From NCBI GenBank assembly GCA_948739805.1, contig CAPYID010000001.1:62001-126000 (forward strand): 64,000 nucleotides of DNA, read 5' to 3'. Every line of letters starts with the position of its first letter. Position 1 is the first letter of the stretch. This stretch comes from an uncultured Clostridia bacterium (GTDB taxonomy: Bacteria; Bacillota; Clostridia; TANB77; CAG-508). The position numbers and the translations under genes were made by a program. A model generated the notes under the pieces. The model searched no databases. It saw nothing but the letters and a program-made list of their open reading frames with translations, and was not told where the DNA came from. Below, one piece after another: positions 59,655-64,000 of the stretch.

Positions 59655-61886
59655 ATGGTAGTAGAGGTAATAATAAATAGTAATGCAAAAAATCTTAATA
59701 AAATATTTGATTATAATGTACCATCCAATTTAGAGGAAAATATAAAAATTGGAAGGCGAGTTTTTGTGCCTTTTGGAAACATGAAGAGTCTACAAGAGGG
59801 ATTTATAATTGGAATTAAAGAAAATTCAGATTATGAAATAAAAGATATTGCAAGCATTCAAAAAGAAAACTATATTGAAGAAGAGAAAATTAATTTAGCA
59901 AAACTAATGGCAAGAAAATACTTTTGTAATATTTCTGAGTGTATAAAATTAATGCTTCCTCCAGGTACAACTACTAAGAATATTGAAAATAGAATTAAAG
60001 ATAAATCTGCACGATTTATATACCTATTAAAAACTGAAGATGAAATAAATGAAGATATAGAAAATAAAGTAATTAAATCCGAAAAACAAAAAAGAATATT
60101 AAAATTTTTAATAGATAATGAGGAGGTTTCCTCTGTTGATTTAGAAACATTTACAGATACTACAAGTGCTAATATAAAAACATTAGAGCAGAAGGGATAT
60201 ATAGAAATAATAGAAAAAACAGTAGAAAGAAATCCTTTTACAAACAAAAGCATAAAGCCAACAAGCAATTTAGAATTAACAGATGAACAAAAGAAAGCCT
60301 TTGATGAAATTAATAATAGCATCAAAAACGATAAATTCGGTGAGTTTCTAATTTTTGGAGTAACTGGAGCAGGAAAAACAGAGGTATATTTACAATTAAT
60401 AGGAGAAGTATTAAAAAAAGATAAGACCTCAATTATGTTAGTACCAGAAATCTCATTAACTCCACAGATGGTGGATAGGTTTATAGCAAGATTTGGAGAA
60501 GAAAAAATAGCTGTTTTACATAGTAAGTTATCTGTCGGAGAAAGATATGATCAATGGAAAAAAATAGAATTAGGAAAAGTAAAAATAGTTATAGGGGCAA
60601 GGTCAGCAATATTTGCTCCAATAAGAGATTTAGGACTTATCATAATAGATGAAGAACATGATTCTTCATATAAATCTGATAAAAATCCAAGATATAATGC
60701 AAAAGAAATAGCAAGATATTTAGCAAAAGAAAGAAATACTCCATTAGTGTTAGGAAGTGCTACTCCAGATATAACAAGCTATTATAATGCAATTAATAAT
60801 AAAACAAACTTAATATCTTTAACTAAAAGAGCAAACAATTCGAGTTTACCAACAGTGGAGATAATTGATTTAAAAGAAGAATTAGTAAATGGCAATAGGA
60901 GTATGTTAAGCAAAAGATTATATTCAGCAATAGAAGATAATTTAAAAGCAAAAAAACAAACTATTCTATTTTTAAATAGAAGGGGATATTCTACTTTTGT
61001 AATGTGTAGAGACTGTGGTTACACTGTTAAATGCAACAAATGCAATGTAAGTATGACATATCATGTTGAGCAAAATAGATTAAAATGTCATTATTGTGGT
61101 TATGAAAGAAGAAATGTAACAATATGTCCAGAATGTAATAGTAAAAATATTAGATATTTTGGAACTGGAACTGAAAAGTTAGAAGCAGAAATACATAAAG
61201 TATTTCCAAGTGTTTCTACAATTAGAATGGATGTAGATACTGTAACTAAAAAAAATTCACATGAAATGATTTTAAATAAATTTAGAGATGAAAATATAGA
61301 TATATTAGTTGGAACACAGATGGTAGTAAAAGGACATCATTTTCCAAATGTTACTTTAGTAGGTGTCATTGCAGCAGATTCAAGCTTATTTATGGATGAT
61401 TATAAAAGTAATGAAAGAACATTTCAAATATTAACACAAGTAGCAGGACGAGCAGGACGTGAAGGAAACACTGGAAATGTAATAATTCAAACATATAATC
61501 CAGATAATTTTGCAATTGAGTGTTCAAAATTACAAAATTATAAAATGTTTTATGATGAAGAAATAAAATTTAGGAAATTATTGAAATATCCACCATTTTG
61601 CGATATAATAAAAATCGAAATAAATGATACTAATAAAAATCAAACAGCAAGCATAGCTACACAAGTTTATGATAATTTGATAAAGCAGAATGAAGACAAC
61701 AGAATGGAAATATATAAGCCAATGCCATCACCTATTGATAAAATAAAAAATAGATATAGATGGAGGATTATTATTAGATGTAGATTTTCAAATACTATCA
61801 TAGATAAAATAAATAATAGTATTATAGACATAAAAGGTGTAAATACTAGAATTATGATAGATGTAAATCCAAATAGTATGATGTAA
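59655..61886 (+). CDS. priA: Primosomal protein N' (replication restart helicase PriA)
   Basis: A 743-aa helicase that restarts stalled forks. The N-terminal DNA-binding domain is followed by Walker A FGVTGAGKTEVYL near residue 235, the DEEH box (IIIDEEHDSSYK), motif LGSATPD and the zinc-binding segment with CRDCGYTVKCNKCNVSM and CHYCGYERRNVTICPECN. Its motif V/VI has QVAGRAGREG. ATG 59655 is coupled to the HipA-like gene upstream. Length is normal. Confidence 0.96.
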   Translation: MVVEVIINSNAKNLNKIFDYNVPSNLEENIKIGRRVFVPFGNMKSLQEGFIIGIKENSDYEIKDIASIQKENYIEEEKINLAKLMARKYFCNISECIKLMLPPGTTTKNIENRIKDKSARFIYLLKTEDEINEDIENKVIKSEKQKRILKFLIDNEEVSSVDLETFTDTTSANIKTLEQKGYIEIIEKTVERNPFTNKSIKPTSNLELTDEQKKAFDEINNSIKNDKFGEFLIFGVTGAGKTEVYLQLIGEVLKKDKTSIMLVPEISLTPQMVDRFIARFGEEKIAVLHSKLSVGERYDQWKKIELGKVKIVIGARSAIFAPIRDLGLIIIDEEHDSSYKSDKNPRYNAKEIARYLAKERNTPLVLGSATPDITSYYNAINNKTNLISLTKRANNSSLPTVEIIDLKEELVNGNRSMLSKRLYSAIEDNLKAKKQTILFLNRRGYSTFVMCRDCGYTVKCNKCNVSMTYHVEQNRLKCHYCGYERRNVTICPECNSKNIRYFGTGTEKLEAEIHKVFPSVSTIRMDVDTVTKKNSHEMILNKFRDENIDILVGTQMVVKGHHFPNVTLVGVIAADSSLFMDDYKSNERTFQILTQVAGRAGREGNTGNVIIQTYNPDNFAIECSKLQNYKMFYDEEIKFRKLLKYPPFCDIIKIEINDTNKNQTASIATQVYDNLIKQNEDNRMEIYKPMPSPIDKIKNRYRWRIIIRCRFSNTIIDKINNSIIDIKGVNTRIMIDVNPNSMM

Positions 61887-61976
61887 TATACTAAATACTA
61901 AATAATAAATTTTAATTTCGCCAAATTTAACTGGCATAACATATGACATTTTGTTTTAAAAGGAGGGAACATATAA

Positions 61977-62474
61977 ATGGCAATACGAAATATCAGACAA
62001 GAAGGAGACGAAATCTTAAAGAAAAAGTCAAAAGAAATTGATGAAGTAGACGATAAAATTAGAGAGTTAATGAATGACATGGTAGAAACCATGCATAAAT
62101 ATGATGGAGTAGGACTTGCAGCTGTTCAAGTAGGAATATTAAAAAGAATTATAGTAATAGATTTATATGATGAAAAACCAATAATAAAACTTGCAAATCC
62201 AGTAATATTAAAAACAAAAGGAAAACAAAAAGTAGAAGAAGGATGTTTGAGTTTTCCAAATAGGTTTGTAAAAGTTGAAAGACCAAATGAAATTACAGTA
62301 GAAGGAATAAACGAAAATGGCGACAAAGTAAAAATAACAGCAACAGGACTTCTAGCACAAGCACTATCACATGAAATTGACCACTTAAATGGAGTTGTTT
62401 TAACAGATGTCATGTTACCAGGAACTATGGAATATGTAAAACCAGATAATTCAAAGAAAAATAGCAAAAAATAG
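61977..62474 (+). CDS. def: Peptide deformylase
   Basis: A 165-aa deformylase that removes formyl groups from new proteins. All three motifs are intact: GVGLAAVQVG, EGCLSFP and SHEIDHLNGV (the usual HEYDH-like metal site). The Cys and two His residues bind the catalytic metal. It lies after priA, its usual neighbour, behind AAAGGAGG. Confidence 0.96.
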   Translation: MAIRNIRQEGDEILKKKSKEIDEVDDKIRELMNDMVETMHKYDGVGLAAVQVGILKRIIVIDLYDEKPIIKLANPVILKTKGKQKVEEGCLSFPNRFVKVERPNEITVEGINENGDKVKITATGLLAQALSHEIDHLNGVVLTDVMLPGTMEYVKPDNSKKNSKK

Positions 62475-62580
62475 AAAAAAATGAATATAATAAAATAGAA
62501 TAAGTATACAATTATTTAATTGTAGGAAGAATGACGAGTGTCTTTTTCTTGAAATCTATATGAATACGAGGCACAAAGAT

Positions 62581-63303
62581 ATGTTAATAGTAAAAAAATT
62601 TGGAGGAAAATTATTAAATACAAAAGAAAGGATATTTAATGTAGTAAATATCTGTAAAGAAGATTATGAGAATGGAAATGACATTATATTAGTTTTATCT
62701 GCAATTGGAGAAAAAACAGATGAACTAATTGAAAATGCAACAAGTATATGTAAAAACTTTGAAAAAAGAGAAATGGATATGCTACTTGTAACAGGAGAGC
62801 AAATGGCAGTATCACTTGTATCAATGGCATTTAATAAAGAAAATATACCAGCAATTTCTTTAAATGCTTTTCAAGTACCAATATATACAGATTCAAATTA
62901 TAATGATGCTGAGATTGTAAGTATAGGTACAAAAAGAATAAAACAAGAACTCTTAAAAGGCAATATAGTAATAGTAACAGGATTTCAAGGAATTGATAAA
63001 GAAAACAATTATACTACATTAGGTAGAGGTGGATCAGATACAACAGCGGTAGCACTAGCTGCAAAATTTAACGCTGATAAATGTGAAATATATAAAGATG
63101 TAGATGGAGTATATGATACAGACCCTAAAACAAACATATATGCAAAAAAATATGATGAAATAGGTTATGATGAAATGTTAAACCTTTCAAATGGTGGAGC
63201 AAAAGTATTACATAATAAATCTGTTGAAATAGCTAAAAAATGTGATGTACCAATATTTATAAAATCTATGTTCACTAATGAAATTGGGACAGTGATAAAA
63301 TAA
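62581..63303 (+). CDS. Aspartokinase, catalytic domain only
   Basis: A 240-aa amino-acid kinase close to aspartokinase. It has KFGGKLLNTKERI, the QMAVSLVSMAFN helix, and the ATP-binding TTLGRGGSDTTAVALAA with YKDVDGVYDTDP. Normal aspartokinases have about 400 residues with two C-terminal ACT domains; this one ends before them, so feedback control by lysine/threonine is absent. ATG 62581 with GAGG nine bases upstream; 62560 is an alternative. It phosphorylates aspartate in the Lys/Thr/Met pathway or an allied substrate. Confidence 0.85.
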   Translation: MLIVKKFGGKLLNTKERIFNVVNICKEDYENGNDIILVLSAIGEKTDELIENATSICKNFEKREMDMLLVTGEQMAVSLVSMAFNKENIPAISLNAFQVPIYTDSNYNDAEIVSIGTKRIKQELLKGNIVIVTGFQGIDKENNYTTLGRGGSDTTAVALAAKFNADKCEIYKDVDGVYDTDPKTNIYAKKYDEIGYDEMLNLSNGGAKVLHNKSVEIAKKCDVPIFIKSMFTNEIGTVIK

Positions 63304-63306
63304 ATG

Positions 63307-63335
63307 TTGACGTACGTAAAAACGTATGATACAAT
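63307..63335 (+). promoter_or_regulatory. Promoter and operator of the toxin-antitoxin operon
   Basis: TTGACG (63307-63312) and TACAAT (63330-63335) with a 17-base spacer. Within the spacer, TACGTaaaaACGTA is an inverted repeat, preceded by the palindrome ACGTACGT, as expected for autoregulation by the antitoxin-toxin complex. Confidence 0.75.
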
Positions 63336-63356
63336 ATAAATATTAGGAGGTGTAGA

Positions 63357-63605
63357 ATGACTAATATCAATGTTACAAATTTTAGAAAAGATATATATGA
63401 ACTACTAGAGCAAGCAATAAAGTATAATGAACCAATTAATGTTTCTACAAAGAATGGAAATGCTGTTGTATTATCAGAAGAAGATTATAATTCATTAATT
63501 GAAACATTATATCTTTCAAATATACCAAAAATGAGAGAAAAATTAATTAATGGAAAAGATGAGAATATTAATGAATGTATACCAGAAGACGAGGTGGAAT
63601 GGTAA
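63357..63605 (+). CDS. YefM/Phd-type antitoxin
   Basis: An 82-aa antitoxin. The N-terminal Phd/YefM fold (TNINVTNFRKDIYELLEQAIKYNEPINVSTKNGNAVVLSEEDYNSLIETLYL) binds DNA, and the acidic C-terminal tail (NINECIPEDEVEW) should wrap the toxin. It starts at ATG 63357 behind TTAGGAGG. Its stop overlaps the start of the toxin gene by one base (TAATG). Confidence 0.92.
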   Translation: MTNINVTNFRKDIYELLEQAIKYNEPINVSTKNGNAVVLSEEDYNSLIETLYLSNIPKMREKLINGKDENINECIPEDEVEW

Positions 63606-63865
63606 TGTACAATATAGTTTATACAAAATCATCAATAAAAGATATTCCAAAATTAAAATGCTCAAATTTATCCAAAAAGGCATTATCTTTAATTGAAATA
63701 ATAAAGGTCAACCCATATCAAAATCCACCACCATATGAAAAACTTATTGGTGATATGCAAGGACTATATTCAAGACGAATTAATATACAACATAGGTTAG
63801 TATATCAAGTATATGAAAATGAAAAAATAATAAAAGTAATTAGTTTATGGACACATTATGAATAA
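63605..63865 (+). CDS. YoeB/Txe-type mRNA interferase toxin
   Basis: An 86-aa RelE-superfamily toxin that cleaves mRNA on the ribosome. The end segment has PYEKLIGDMQGLYSRRINIQHRLVYQVYENEKIIKVISLWTHYE, with the RINIQHRLVY and WTHY residues conserved in YoeB/Txe. The YoeB length is normal. The true ATG is 63605, coupled to the antitoxin; an in-frame upstream start near 63575 lies inside the antitoxin gene and is rejected. Confidence 0.92.
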   Translation: MYNIVYTKSSIKDIPKLKCSNLSKKALSLIEIIKVNPYQNPPPYEKLIGDMQGLYSRRINIQHRLVYQVYENEKIIKVISLWTHYE

Positions 63866-63881
63866 TTGTAACAAATAGTTA

Positions 63882-63910
63882 TTGACATTATCGCAAGAAT
63901 ATTTTAAAAT
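63882..63910 (+). promoter_or_regulatory. rnpB promoter
   Basis: TTGACA (63882-63887) and TAAAAT (63905-63910) with a 17-base spacer, just ahead of the RNase P RNA start. Confidence 0.85.
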
Positions 63911-63917
63911 AATATAT

Positions 63918-64000
63918 GTAAGTAAACTGAATAGTCGCGTATAGCACAGTCGAAAGGCAGCGTACGAGGAAAGTCCGGGCCTCTAAAGAGCGTGGTGCTG
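63918..64000 (+). ncRNA. rnpB: RNase P RNA (5' part, continues beyond window)
   Basis: The conserved core GAGGAAAGTCCGGGC (63967-63981) is a hallmark of bacterial RNase P RNA and is preceded by the P1-P3 strand with AGTCGCG. The start base is estimated from the promoter; the gene runs past the window end. Confidence 0.9.

Noticed and set aside
1..64000. Antisense ORFs opposite the main genes
   Set aside because: They lack ribosome binding sites and family motifs and mirror the codon bias of the opposite strand.

Overview
The window is very AT-rich DNA from a low-GC Bacillota, probably an anaerobic Clostridia-type bacterium. Supporting signs are AGA-dominated arginine codons, strong AGGAGG ribosome binding sites, TTG/GTG starts, a Bacillota-style sortase B/CHAP conjugation module, and ordinary chromosomal genes (polA, priA, def, rnpB) at the right end. 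I cannot name the species.

About 1-44.2 kb is an integrative conjugative element (ICE) with a Tn1549-like transfer module, cut by the left window edge. In order it carries the end of a giant methylase/helicase gene and an XRE regulator, then a cargo patch at 3.2-7.9 kb (acetyltransferases, SDR oxidoreductase, metallophosphoesterase). The transfer block at 8.1-25.2 kb follows: DUF3848-like, DUF3991/TOPRIM, oriT-like palindromes, MobC, relaxase, PcfB-like, ArdC-like, VirD4, pilin, VirB6, PrgI, VirB4, sortase B and a CHAP hydrolase. A second cargo operon at 25.3-39.7 kb has NUDIX, HAD nucleotidase, EamA transporter, acetyltransferase, hydrolase, methyltransferase, PLP aminotransferase and a ProX-like editing protein. 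The ICE ends with a sigma-like regulator pair, a large structured non-coding RNA candidate, MazF and a large serine integrase.

The ICE has been invaded repeatedly. A 2.49-kb group II intron splits virD4. An IS3-family element splits a small transfer gene. A 7.9-kb Tn4451-like mobilizable element (TnpV, MobV relaxase with a recognisable nick site, TnpX-like recombinase, plus an ADP-ribosyltransferase-like gene, a Fic protein and a zinc-ribbon protein) sits inside the aminotransferase gene. Removing it at a TC dinucleotide restores that gene exactly in frame.

The strongest unusual signal is a set of six +1 frameshifts in four ICE core genes (helicase, virD4 three times, virB6, integrase). Every one is the same event: a single extra C between an A-ending codon and a GGN glycine codon, so that the zero-frame codon is CGG. 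Reading the sequence by eye, I found in-frame CGG almost nowhere else in credible genes; the exceptions are a 52-aa unverified ORF, the ADP-ribosyltransferase and a foreign-looking dapB fragment. Removing the six Cs restores full-length, family-like proteins with no other indel. This fits +1 frameshifting or skipping at an unassigned or starved CGG codon; shared decay or a systematic sequence error are the competing explanations.

From 44.3 kb the sequence looks chromosomal: a decayed accessory patch (GNAT, AlbA/ATPase protein, rhuM pseudogene, FAD-protein fragment), then mscL, envelope/sugar genes, a tyrosine phosphatase with an unusual tail next to a beheaded hipA-like gene and a dapB fragment. 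Last come polA, a lytic transglycosylase, an HD hydrolase, an AI-2E transporter, a HipA-like kinase, priA, def, a short aspartokinase, a YefM/YoeB-type toxin-antitoxin pair and the start of rnpB at the right edge.
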